Below, in pieces: positions 7,704 through 16,462 of a stretch of 31,231 nt of DNA. The DNA is from an uncultured Victivallales bacterium (GTDB lineage Bacteria; Verrucomicrobiota; Lentisphaeria; Oligosphaerales; JAFGRS01). Location of the stretch: positions 1-31,231 of the forward strand of contig CAILKC010000961.1 in assembly GCA_903834675.1 (NCBI GenBank), read 5' to 3'. Each line of letters starts with the position of its first letter. Position 1 is the stretch's first letter. The translations under genes were made by a program, and so were the position numbers. The notes beneath the pieces were generated by a model. That model was not told the origin of the DNA, searched no databases, and saw only the letters and a program-made list of their open reading frames with translations.

Positions 7704-8759
7704 ATGGCCTATGCAGGGGTAATGACGGATATCCGCAAGGCGGTGGCCCTGGGGCGGCCGACGCGCTTGCCGGTGTTCCTTTGCAGCGAGGAGGCGGACG
7801 TCCGGCTCTGCGGCAGCCGCTACGACCGCTACAATTCCGCGGCGGCCGAGATGGCGCGGGTGCAGATCGAGGCCATCGAGCGCTTCGATTACGATTGGGC
7901 CTGGTTACAGGTCGACGACTGCATCGAGTTCGAGCCCCTGGGCGTGGGGGTCGAAGGCGGCGGCGACATCCTCCCGGCGACCTGCCGTTACCTGCCCGCC
8001 ACGGACGACGCTCTCAGCGCCCTGCGCCGCCATGGCTACCGCGTCGTCGGCCGCATGGCGGTGTTGCTCGACGCCATCGGCCGGGTCAAGGCGCACTTTG
8101 GCGACCGGGTCTGCGTCACCGGCCGGGTGGCGGCGCCGTTTAGTTCCGTAACCCTGACCTTCGGCATTACCGAGACCCTGCTGCTGCTCTATGACCGCCC
8201 GGAATTCGTGCGTGAAGCGCTCAAGGTACTGGCGGAGTATCAGCGCCGTTTCGCGCTGGACCAGATCACGGCTGGCGCCGATGCGCTGTGGGTGGGCGAC
8301 TGTAATGCCTCGGGGCACCTGGTCAGCCCCGCTCTCTACCGTGAGTTCGCCCAGGCCCCCGCCCGGCAGCTTAGTGCGGCCTGCCGACAGGCCGGCGCCG
8401 AGGTTTTTTACCACGCCAGTGAGGAACTGCCCGCGCTGCTCGACCTTCAGGCCGATGCCGGGTTCTCCGTTCTGAGTGTCGGACCCGGCCTCGATCTGGC
8501 CAAGGCCCGCGCCACCGTCGGCCAACGCGTCTGCCTCTGCGGCAACGTCGATCCCATCGCCGTGCTCTCGCGAGGGACGCCGGAGAGGGTGCGGGCGGCC
8601 GTGGAACACACCGTGAACACCATCAGCCGCAGCGGTGGGCACCTGCTGAACTCCGGGGAGATGGTTCCTCGCGACACCCCGGAGGCCAACCTCCGTGCCT
8701 TTGTCGAGGCCGGGCATCAGGCCTGGCAGCGGCTGGCGTCATCCGGCGGGACAAACTGA
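7704..8759 (+). CDS. Uroporphyrinogen decarboxylase (URO-D)-family protein, function unknown
   Basis: 351 residues from the ATG at 7704. This start is chosen over the ATG at 7689 because GGAGGAAAC lies just before it. The protein has the TIM-barrel pattern of the URO-D superfamily, which includes HemE and the MtaA/CmuA methylcobamide:CoM methyltransferases: a C-terminal LCGNVDPIAVLSRGTPERV and GGHLLNSGEMVPRDTPEANL. The MtaA-type zinc motif (HxC and a later GC) is altered: H227 is kept, but the first Cys is S229 and the second is E319. The sequence does not look like HemE proper, so haem synthesis is unlikely. The next gene, a Gfo/Idh/MocA oxidoreductase, begins 13 bases later, which suggests a joint role in small-molecule metabolism. 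Substrate unknown. Confidence 0.8.
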   Translation: MAYAGVMTDIRKAVALGRPTRLPVFLCSEEADVRLCGSRYDRYNSAAAEMARVQIEAIERFDYDWAWLQVDDCIEFEPLGVGVEGGGDILPATCRYLPATDDALSALRRHGYRVVGRMAVLLDAIGRVKAHFGDRVCVTGRVAAPFSSVTLTFGITETLLLLYDRPEFVREALKVLAEYQRRFALDQITAGADALWVGDCNASGHLVSPALYREFAQAPARQLSAACRQAGAEVFYHASEELPALLDLQADAGFSVLSVGPGLDLAKARATVGQRVCLCGNVDPIAVLSRGTPERVRAAVEHTVNTISRSGGHLLNSGEMVPRDTPEANLRAFVEAGHQAWQRLASSGGTN

Positions 8760-8772
8760 GGGAGAGGCCATC

Positions 8773-9816
8773 ATGGCGGAACGAAAGACGAAGGTCGGCT
8801 TCATCGGACTTGGGCACAACGGCCTGGCCCATCTGCGCAGTCACCTCGCCTCCGGCGCCTCGGAGGTAGTGGCACTCTGCGACCGCAATGACGCACTCCT
8901 GGCGGCGGCCGCGACCGAGAGCGGGGTACGGCGGCTCTACCGGGAGGCCCGCGATCTGGTGCAGGACCCCGAGGTCGAGGCGGTCAGCATCTCCACCGGT
9001 GACAACGACCACCGTGAGCCGTTCATCCTGGCCGTCGCCGCCGGCAAGCATGTGCTCATCGAGAAGCCGCTGGCAAACTCCGAGGAGGACGTCGTGGCCA
9101 TGGTCGAGGCCGCGCGACAGGCCGGGCCGCGGCTCAAGATTCAGGTGGGCTACGTCCTGCGCTTCAACCCGGTTTTCGTCGAAGTCCACCGCCTGTGCCA
9201 TGCCGGCGCTCTGGGTGAGCTCTACTACCTGGAAGGAGATTACATCCACAACTTGCTGTACCAGAAGAAGCAGTGTGATCCGGTGACAGGCAGGAACTGG
9301 TACCTGGAAGACGAGCGGCCGATGGTAGGCGGTGGCAGTCACCCGCTGGATCTGTTGCGTTGGTTCTCCGGCAAGCAGGTGGTGCAGGTGTGGGGCTGCA
9401 GCACCCGCGTGGCCTTTCCGGAGATGCGCCACGACGACTGCCAGGTGTGCCTGTACCGCTTTGCGGATGGCACCGTTGCCAAGGTGGCCGCCCTGTACGG
9501 TCCGCGCTGTGCCATGGCGCCGTTCTACAACCTGCGCGTCTATGGCACCCTGGGGACGGTCGAACGCGACACGGCCGCCCTCAGCCGCACGGCCGACGAG
9601 GTACATCCAGCCTACGCCCCGGTCACTGCCGACCGGGTCGCCGGCCATCCCTATCTACCCGAGATTCAGGACTGGCTGGACGCCATCGCCACGGACCGAC
9701 CAACCCGGACGCCACTCTGGGATGGCGCCAACAGCACCATGGCCAGCCTCTGCGCCTGCCGCGCCATGCGCGACCGCAGCGTGGTCGAGGTGCCCGTCTT
9801 CCAACCGTGGGCCTGA
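8773..9816 (+). CDS. Gfo/Idh/MocA-family oxidoreductase
   Basis: 347 residues from the ATG at 8773, chosen because GGGAGAGG precedes it; longer readings would run into the upstream gene. NAD(P)-binding Rossmann fold: GFIGLGHNG (residues 9-17), then HVLIEKPLANSEED with the conserved EKP, and the C-terminal substrate domain with GGGSHPLDLLRW holding the likely catalytic His. These enzymes oxidise or reduce sugars, inositols and related cyclitols. The conserved EGDYIHNLLYQKKQ segment may help place the subfamily. It is coupled to the URO-D-like gene in front. Confidence 0.88.
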   Translation: MAERKTKVGFIGLGHNGLAHLRSHLASGASEVVALCDRNDALLAAAATESGVRRLYREARDLVQDPEVEAVSISTGDNDHREPFILAVAAGKHVLIEKPLANSEEDVVAMVEAARQAGPRLKIQVGYVLRFNPVFVEVHRLCHAGALGELYYLEGDYIHNLLYQKKQCDPVTGRNWYLEDERPMVGGGSHPLDLLRWFSGKQVVQVWGCSTRVAFPEMRHDDCQVCLYRFADGTVAKVAALYGPRCAMAPFYNLRVYGTLGTVERDTAALSRTADEVHPAYAPVTADRVAGHPYLPEIQDWLDAIATDRPTRTPLWDGANSTMASLCACRAMRDRSVVEVPVFQPWA

Positions 9817-9865
9817 AGGGGCCAGCCAAACTGCGCCTTAACTCCCAGGTATCGCCTGCGTTACC

Positions 9866-11047
9866 ATGAGCACTGAACCCATGATCATCGGCGTGAACAC
9901 GCTGTTCTGCATTCCCGGTGAAGTCGGGGGAACGGAGACGTTTCTGCGGAAGACGCTGGTAGCGCTGGCGGAGCAGAGCGGTAGCGACCGCCTGGTGCTG
10001 TTCACCAACCTGGAGAATCATGACACGCTGAAGGCCGATTTGGCGGCGTTTCCGCGGGTCAGCTTTGAGTGTTTGCCTTTTCGTGCCATGCAGCGGCCAC
10101 GGCGCATTATCCGTGAGCAGTTCGAGCTGCCCGGCAGAGCCAGGACCTGTGGGGTGGAAGTGCTTTGGTCGCCCGGGTACACGGCGCCCGTGTTTGCCCA
10201 TTGCCTCCAGGCCGTATCGATCCATGACATGCAGTACAAGGCCTTCCCGCAGGACTTGACGTTTACGGCTCGGCTGGTGACGGATATTCTGGTCAAGGCC
10301 GCGGCGCGCCGGGCCGTCCGGGTCATCACCGGCTCCCGCTTTTCACAGGGCGAGATTATCAGATATACCTCGGCCAGAGCGAATAAGGTCGAGGTGGTGT
10401 ACGACGGAGTCAGTCCCGTGTTTGCGGATTCCCTGCCGGAATCGGCCCGAGGACGGCTGCTGGAGCGGCTGATTCCCGTTTCCACTCCGTATCTGCTCTG
10501 CGTGGCCGCCACCTATCCTCATAAGAATGTCCAGGCTTTGGTGGAAGCTTTTGGTCAGCTCCTGGGCGCCATCCCGCATAACCTTGTAATTGTCGGGAAT
10601 GCCAGACTCGGGGAGCCGGATGTGGCTAAGGCGGTCGGAGCGCTCGCGGAGCCGGCGCGAGTCATCCGCTTGAGACAGCTATCCGAGCTTGAGTTGGTGG
10701 CGCTTTACCAGGGCTGCGATGTCTTTGTGTTTCCCTCGCTCTATGAAGGGTTTGGGTTGCCGGTGTTGGAGGGGTTGATGGCAGGGGTGCCGGTGGTGAC
10801 GACCCGCTGCGCTGCGATTCCCGAGGTCGGGGGTGAGGAGGCCCAGTATTTCAGTCCCGACGATCCCGCCGCCTTGCCTGAGGCTATTCGGCGGGTCTTG
10901 GGATGGTCATGCGAGGAGCGTCAGCGGCGAACTCGGAGAGGCCGCGACTTCGCCCAGGGATTCTCGTGGTCGGCAACGGGCGCTGGGACCTTGAAGATTC
11001 TGCGCGAGATCTCTCCCAAGACGCGGCGGCTGCCCCGCAGTCCATGA
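9866..11047 (+). CDS. Glycosyltransferase family 4 (GT-B fold)
   Basis: 393 residues. The C-terminal half carries the GT4 signature EGFGLPVLEGLMAG (E-x7-E type nucleotide-sugar site) and CDVFVFPSLYEG; the N-terminal half has GGTETFLRKTLVALA and SIHDMQYKAFPQDLT, as in mannosyl/rhamnosyl-type GT4 enzymes of cell-surface polysaccharide synthesis. Donor and acceptor are unknown. No strong ribosome site precedes the ATG at 9866; an in-frame ATG at 9881 is an alternative. Codon use looks a little less GC-rich than in the neighbours (for example around 10040-10090 and 10350-10400), which may hint at transfer but is only an impression. A wecA/tagO-like gene 3 kb downstream could work in the same surface pathway. 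Confidence 0.9.
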   Translation: MSTEPMIIGVNTLFCIPGEVGGTETFLRKTLVALAEQSGSDRLVLFTNLENHDTLKADLAAFPRVSFECLPFRAMQRPRRIIREQFELPGRARTCGVEVLWSPGYTAPVFAHCLQAVSIHDMQYKAFPQDLTFTARLVTDILVKAAARRAVRVITGSRFSQGEIIRYTSARANKVEVVYDGVSPVFADSLPESARGRLLERLIPVSTPYLLCVAATYPHKNVQALVEAFGQLLGAIPHNLVIVGNARLGEPDVAKAVGALAEPARVIRLRQLSELELVALYQGCDVFVFPSLYEGFGLPVLEGLMAGVPVVTTRCAAIPEVGGEEAQYFSPDDPAALPEAIRRVLGWSCEERQRRTRRGRDFAQGFSWSATGAGTLKILREISPKTRRLPRSP

Positions 11048-11091
11048 AACCTCGGACCCTGGCCGAAACGGACGGGCTCCTGGCGGGGAAG

Positions 11092-11112
11092 GCGGCGCTG
11101 ATCGGGCGCCGC
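11092..11112 (+). terminator. GC-rich hairpin after the GT4 gene
   Basis: Perfect 7-base stem GCGGCGC/GCGCCGC with a 7-base loop, 45 bases past the GT4 stop. It has no T-run, so termination would be weak or factor-dependent. Confidence 0.3.
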
Positions 11113-11150
11113 GGGCAGGCGGGGGGACGCCATAAGCTGAGCCTGGCGGG

Positions 11151-11178
11151 TTGTCTTTTGAGGTCGGCTCCCTACATT
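11151..11178 (+). promoter_or_regulatory. Weak candidate promoter for the rseP unit
   Basis: TTGTCT (11151-11156) and TACATT (11173-11178), 16 bases apart, each match 4 of 6 sigma70 consensus bases. They lie about 75 bases before the rseP start in a 205-base gap. A small hairpin (GCAGG at 11200-11204, CCTGC at 11209-11213) lies in the leader. Confidence 0.2.
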
Positions 11179-11252
11179 TGTGGAAAGTCCGCGGCAGGGG
11201 CAGGTGTTCCTGCACAGTTAAGGGTGATAGCTGCATTCGAGGCCTGTTACTG

Positions 11253-12857
11253 ATGGTTTACCTGGACTACGCCTGGAAGATCCTCTTTGTGGTGCTGTTC
11301 TTCGGGCTCTGCATTTTCGTACACGAACTAGGTCATCTGCTGGTGGCGCTCTGGCGTGGGTTGTACGTGGAACGCTTCTCGGTGGGTTTCGGCAAGAAGA
11401 TCTGGGGCGTGACCCACCGCGGGGTGGAGTATGTAGTGAGCTGGCTGCCGTTCGGCGGCTACGTCGCCTTGCCGCAACTTGATCCGTCGGACCAGCCGCG
11501 CACGGCCGAGGGCAAGATTCTGCCTGTACCCTCGGCGGCCAGTCGGGCGCTGACCGCGGCCGCGGGGCCGGTCGCTAACATCATCTTCGGCTTCGTGCTG
11601 GCCACCTTCACCTGGTGGTATGGCGTGTACGAGCCAGCGCCGGCCAGCCAATGCACGGTGTGGGAAGTCCCCCAGGTTTTGCCCCTGTTCAAGGACGGCA
11701 TGAAAGAGGGCGACACGGTGGCGGCGGTCAAGGGCGAGAGCGTCAGCGGGCCGTGGGAAGAGGTCTCGAAGCGGCTGACCCTGGCGGACACGGCGGTGGA
11801 GTTGACCGTGCAACGCCAGGGCGAGACCCTGAAGCTGACCTACCATCCCGAGCCGAACCCGGAGTATGTGGCCGGCCTGCGGCCCTTTGACCGCGTTGTC
11901 CGGGTCAACGGCGCACCGCTCACGCAGGGCTGGGAGGAACTGCGGAACCGGATCGTGGAGAACACCGAGGACCGCTTGACCCTCGCGGTCGAGCGCGAAG
12001 GCCAGGGCCGACAGGAGCTCGCCTACACCCCCGCACGGAACCCGGCCTTCGAGGGGCTGGGCTGCCCGTTCTTCAGCGTCATCCAGCCGACCGAGGCGGC
12101 TAACGTGCTGCCTGGGTCGGCGGCGGCGGCGGCCGGCTTCCGCCGTGGTGACCGCCTGGTGCGGGTCGACGGCAAGCCGATCCCGGACCAGGGCATGTTC
12201 ATCGATACCGTCCAGGCGTCCCAAGGCAAGCCGCTCGAGGTGACGGTGCTACGGGACGGGCAGGAACTGCGGTTGTCGGGGGTCGAGGCTCGGGCAGAGA
12301 AAGAGAAGGGGCGGACGGTCTACCGCATCGGGATCGCGCTGCAGGGCCCCAAGGTGATCGGGCACCCGAACCCGTGGGTGCAGTGCCGCGGCGTGATGGT
12401 GCAGACTCAGCGGGTCTTGTCCGCGCTGGTGGCGCCGCTGCAGGGCAAGCACTCGACGGTGCGGGTGAAGCACATGAGTGGTCCGGTGGGCATTCTGGGC
12501 ATGATCTGGGCGAAGATTTACATGGAGGGCATCAGGGGCGGTTTGTCGATCATCATCCTGGTCACTTTCAGCCTGGCCATTTTCAACCTGTTGCCGATCC
12601 CGGTTCTGGACGGTGGGCACATCCTCTATGCGGGTATCGAAGTGCTGATTCGGCGGCGCTTGCCGGCCAGGTTTATCGGTCTTTTGCAGCAGACCTTCGC
12701 GATGCTGCTGATCTGCCTGATGCTCTACATCACCTACCGTGACATTCTGCGTATTCCGCGGTTCTGGCGCGCTTTTGGCGGCCAGGATGAGAAGGAGTCG
12801 GCGCCGACGACGGCGCCGGCCCGGCCCGCAGCCCCCGCGCCGACGACGTCTGAGTGA
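11253..12857 (+). CDS. rseP: RIP metalloprotease RseP-like (site-2 protease) with extra PDZ domain
   Basis: 534 residues from the ATG at 11253, which begins right before the first membrane helix. Intramembrane zinc protease of the S2P family; RseP cleaves anti-sigma factors and remnant signal peptides. Visible: HELGH (residues 24-28) inside the first helix, LPFGGYVALP, AAGPVANIIFGF, and the distal FNLLPIPVLDGGH with the third zinc ligand Asp. Between the membrane parts lie apparently three PDZ-like segments (about 130-185, 190-250 and 260-345; the last with RRGDRLVRVDGKPI) rather than the two of E. coli RseP, which fits the longer length. The tail is rich in Pro, Ala and Thr. The cmk gene starts 10 bases later. 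Confidence 0.9.
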   Translation: MVYLDYAWKILFVVLFFGLCIFVHELGHLLVALWRGLYVERFSVGFGKKIWGVTHRGVEYVVSWLPFGGYVALPQLDPSDQPRTAEGKILPVPSAASRALTAAAGPVANIIFGFVLATFTWWYGVYEPAPASQCTVWEVPQVLPLFKDGMKEGDTVAAVKGESVSGPWEEVSKRLTLADTAVELTVQRQGETLKLTYHPEPNPEYVAGLRPFDRVVRVNGAPLTQGWEELRNRIVENTEDRLTLAVEREGQGRQELAYTPARNPAFEGLGCPFFSVIQPTEAANVLPGSAAAAAGFRRGDRLVRVDGKPIPDQGMFIDTVQASQGKPLEVTVLRDGQELRLSGVEARAEKEKGRTVYRIGIALQGPKVIGHPNPWVQCRGVMVQTQRVLSALVAPLQGKHSTVRVKHMSGPVGILGMIWAKIYMEGIRGGLSIIILVTFSLAIFNLLPIPVLDGGHILYAGIEVLIRRRLPARFIGLLQQTFAMLLICLMLYITYRDILRIPRFWRAFGGQDEKESAPTTAPARPAAPAPTTSE

Positions 12858-12867
12858 GGAACGCCCG

Positions 12868-13551
12868 ATGCCCGTCTGGAAGATTGCCATCGATGGCCCC
12901 GCCGCCAGCGGCAAGAGCACGGTGGCCCGCCTGGTGGCGGAACGGCTGGGCGGTTTCACGGTGAACACCGGCGACCTCTATCGCGCTGTGAGCTGGGTGG
13001 CGCTCGAGCGGGGGCTGGACGTAACCACCGACACCGACGGCCTGAGCGCTCTGCTGGCGACCCTGGACCTGCGCTACCGCGTGGTCGGCCCCGGGCAGTT
13101 GCACCTCTGTCTCAACGGCCAGCCGCCGCCCCAGGAGCATCTCCGCTCGGTCGCGGTGGCGGCTGTGGTCAGCCTGGTAGCCCGACAACCCGCGGTGCGT
13201 GCCTGGCTGCGTGATCGGCAGCGCGACTGCTGTGCGCTGGGTACGGTGGTGATGGAGGGTCGCGACATCGGCACCGTGATTCTGCCTGACGCGCCCTTCA
13301 AGTTCTTCCTCACCGCCTCACCGGAGGAACGGGCCCGACGCCGCCTGGCGCAGCCCGGCGAAGTAGCCCCTGGGGCGACCGTGGCCAGCGTCGCGGCGCA
13401 GATTGCCGAACGCGACCGCCTCGACAGCTCGCGGGAGGTGGCGCCGCTGCGGGCGGCGACCGACGCGCTGACGATCTGCACCGATGGCCTGACGCCCGCA
13501 GCGGTCGCCGAGCGCATCGTCCAGATCGTCCTGGCCGGGGGGCAAGCATGA
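12868..13551 (+). CDS. cmk: Cytidylate kinase
   Basis: 227 residues, the normal length. Phosphorylates CMP and dCMP using ATP. P-loop IAIDGPAASGKSTVARLVA at residues 6-24, NTGDLYRAVSW, the CMP-binding MEGRDIGTVILPDAPFKFFL, and the LID-region ERDRLDSSREVAPL. The ATG at 12868 follows GTGAGGA at good spacing. It overlaps the next gene by four bases (ATGA), so the two are translationally coupled. Confidence 0.95.
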   Translation: MPVWKIAIDGPAASGKSTVARLVAERLGGFTVNTGDLYRAVSWVALERGLDVTTDTDGLSALLATLDLRYRVVGPGQLHLCLNGQPPPQEHLRSVAVAAVVSLVARQPAVRAWLRDRQRDCCALGTVVMEGRDIGTVILPDAPFKFFLTASPEERARRRLAQPGEVAPGATVASVAAQIAERDRLDSSREVAPLRAATDALTICTDGLTPAAVAERIVQIVLAGGQA

Positions 13552-13973
13552 GCGGCGTCACGGCCCAGGTCGGTTACCGGGTGCCCTACGCCGACACGGA
13601 CCAGATGCGCGTGGTGTACTACGGCAACTTCCTGGTCTACTTCGAGATGGCGCGCAACCAACTCCTGCGTGTGATCGGGATGCCGTATCGCGAGATCGAA
13701 GCCCGCGGCTTCGCTTTGCCGGTGCTGGAGGCGCACATCACCTACCGCAGCGCCGCGCGCTACGACGACGAACTGGACCTCCGTGGCTGGGTGGGCTGGG
13801 TCAAGCCCGTACGCCTCCAGATCCATTGCGCGGTGCATTGTGGCGGCGTGCTGCTGGCCGAAGGCCATACGGTGCATGCCTGCGTTGACCTGGCGACGCT
13901 GAAGCCGATGCGGCTACCGGAGGACCTCGCCTCCCGGCTGCGGGCGGCCATGCCGCTGGCCGGTGAGCCGTGA
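13548..13973 (+). CDS. Acyl-CoA thioesterase, YbgC/FadM-like hotdog fold
   Basis: 141 residues, the full hotdog-fold length. The 4-hydroxybenzoyl-CoA thioesterase-type motif is clear: YADTDQMRVVYYGNFLVYFE with the catalytic Asp, followed by a helix EMARNQLLR. YbgC-like enzymes hydrolyse acyl-CoA thioesters and in proteobacteria sit with tol-pal; here the gene sits between cmk and a wecA-like gene. Starts within the cmk stop. Its own stop codon (13971-13973) lies inside a heptamer repeat that fills the following spacer. Confidence 0.88.
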   Translation: MSGVTAQVGYRVPYADTDQMRVVYYGNFLVYFEMARNQLLRVIGMPYREIEARGFALPVLEAHITYRSAARYDDELDLRGWVGWVKPVRLQIHCAVHCGGVLLAEGHTVHACVDLATLKPMRLPEDLASRLRAAMPLAGEP

Positions 13974-13990
13974 GTCGTGAGCCGTGACAG
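13963..13990 (+). repeat. Heptamer tandem repeat overlapping a stop codon
   Basis: Units GTGAGCC (13963-13969), GTGAGTC (13970-13976), GTGAGCC (13977-13983), then a diverged GTGACAG. The thioesterase stop TGA is inside the second unit. Because the unit is 7 bases long and contains TGA, successive units put TGA in all three forward frames. Confidence 0.75.
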
Positions 13991-14007
13991 CAGGAAGGGG
14001 CCTCGGC

Positions 14008-15098
14008 ATGGAATGGTGGCATGTCTACGTGGCTGGGTGGCTGGGAACCCTGATCCTGAGCGGCGTCACCACCTGGGGCTGCCGCCTGGTGGCCCCGCGC
14101 TGGGGCTTTGTCGACCGGCCGCTGAACGAGGCCCACAAGCGGCACCAGAAAGTGACCCCGGTGCTCGGCGGTCTGGGCATGCTGGTGGCGTGGCTTCTGG
14201 CGATCGGCGGCGGCCTGGCCGCCGTCAGCTTCGGCGGCGCCATGCTGGGCACGGGAATCACGGGGGATGCCGTCGGCGTCGCCTCGCGGCTGACGCAACT
14301 GGCAACGATCGCGGGCGGCGCGGTCGCCCTGACCGCGGTGGGGATGCTCGACGACCGCATCGCCCTGCGCGCCTCCACCAAGCTCGCGGCCCAACTCGTG
14401 GTTGCCGCCGCTACCGCCACCATGGGCATACGGGTCACCGCCTTCGCCCCCTTGCCGTGGCTCTCCTGGCTGCTCACGGTGCTGTGGATTACGGGCATCG
14501 TCAACGCCACGAACTTCCTGGACAACATGGACGGCCTGGCCGGCGGGGTCTCCGCCATCGCCGCGTTCTTCTTCCTGTGTACGGCAGCCTTCCGAGGACA
14601 GTACTTCGTAGCGGCTCTGGCCGCGGTGACCTGCGGCGCCGCCTGCGGCTTCCTGCTGCACAACCGGCCGCCGGCCCGCATCTTCATGGGCGACGGGGGC
14701 AGCCATCTGCTGGGCTATCTGCTGGCGGTGCTGGGCGCCCTGACCACGTTCTACCTGCCCGAGGAGAGTCTGACGCCTGCCCCGGTGCTGATGCCGCTTC
14801 TCATCCTCGGTCTGCCGATCTTCGATGCGGCGGCGGTTGTGCTGCTGCGTTTGCGCCAAGGTCGGCCCATCTACGTCGGTGACAACACCCACATTTCGCA
14901 CCGCTTTGCCTGGCTGGGATTGAGCCGACCCAAGGCCGTGTTGCTGGCCTGCCTACTGGCCGTAACCTCGGGCAGCGGGGCCATGGCTCTCTTGTGGCTG
15001 CCGCCGGCGGGGGTGCTGATCGTGCTGGTGCAGGCCGGCGCTACGTTCGCCATCGTTTCTATCATCCAGTTCTCCTCGCCCGAGGCGAAAGGACGCTG

Positions 15099-15099
<1 letters not shown>
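14008..15099 (+). CDS. WecA/TagO-like polyprenyl-phosphate sugar-1-phosphate transferase
   Basis: 363 residues from the ATG at 14008, chosen over a GTG at 13984 because AGGAAGGGG precedes it and the earlier codons fall in a repeat. Integral membrane enzyme with about ten or eleven hydrophobic helices. It moves HexNAc-1-phosphate (GlcNAc-1-P in WecA/TagO) from a UDP-sugar to undecaprenyl phosphate, starting surface polysaccharide synthesis. Motifs: HKRHQKVTPVLGGLG, the Mg-binding GMLDDR, NATNFLDNMDGLAGG, ARIFMGDGGSHLLGY, and the cytoplasmic histidine motif DNTHISHR typical of WecA/TagO rather than MraY. The stop overlaps the nadC start (TGATG). The nearby GT4 gene could act on the same lipid-linked glycan. 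Confidence 0.9.
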
Positions 15100-15950
<851 letters not shown>

Positions 15951-15981
15951 CGATTCGGCAGACTGTAAGGAGCATTGACCC

Positions 15982-16398
15982 ATGAAGACCCTCCGCTGGC
16001 AGCGCCTGGCGCTGAGCCTGATTGCTGCCGCCCTGGCACTGCTCTCGGCGAGTTGCGAGACCCTGAGCAGTACGACGATGGAGGAAAACCAGGGGGCCTA
16101 TTTCGACGCCCGCGAATTCCTCACCTGCGGCAAGACGACGCGCGAGCAGGTGGGCGCCAAGTACGGCAAGCCGGCCGAGGTCACGCCCCTGGAGGGTGGC
16201 GGCGAACGCTGGGTCTACCGCAAACGGGAGCGGGTGGTGATGAACGCCTACACCGGCGGGACGATGGGGAGTGATGGGAGCATCCTGCGCAACCGGGGCG
16301 GCTACCAGTCCTCGGTCAACCGTACGACCTGCCTGGAAGTGTTCTTCGAAGCCAACGGCGTCCTGGCCTACTACCGCCTCGACCGCGGCACGCTGTAG
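15982..16398 (+). CDS. Small lipoprotein, SmpA/OmlA (BamE)-like pattern
   Basis: 138 residues. The signal sequence is clear: positive start MKTLRWQR, hydrophobic core, and lipobox LSASC, so Cys25 should be lipidated. The mature part has LTCGKTTREQVGAKYGKP followed by an aromatic strand ERWVYRK, which resembles the BamE/SmpA repeat (G-x-T-x-x-x-V-x-x-x-x-G-x-P). A role in outer-membrane assembly is possible, but many unrelated lipoproteins share this small fold. TAAGGAG lies before the ATG. It is the sixth gene of the rseP-led run. Confidence 0.75.
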   Translation: MKTLRWQRLALSLIAAALALLSASCETLSSTTMEENQGAYFDAREFLTCGKTTREQVGAKYGKPAEVTPLEGGGERWVYRKRERVVMNAYTGGTMGSDGSILRNRGGYQSSVNRTTCLEVFFEANGVLAYYRLDRGTL

Positions 16399-16462
16399 CT
16401 CCCGTCCGAGCTTGCCCTGGTTATGTCGCCTGGTTCGTCACCGCCTCGACGGAACCCACCCT

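Noticed and set aside
7704..8759. HemE (true uroporphyrinogen decarboxylase)
   Set aside because: The sequence follows the URO-D superfamily tail but not the HemE active-site pattern, and no other haem genes are nearby.
13801..14901. 366-codon open frame on the minus strand
   Set aside because: Antisense to the thioesterase and wecA-like genes; the translation is Gln/Arg/His/Gly-rich low-complexity sequence, typical of a GC-rich shadow.
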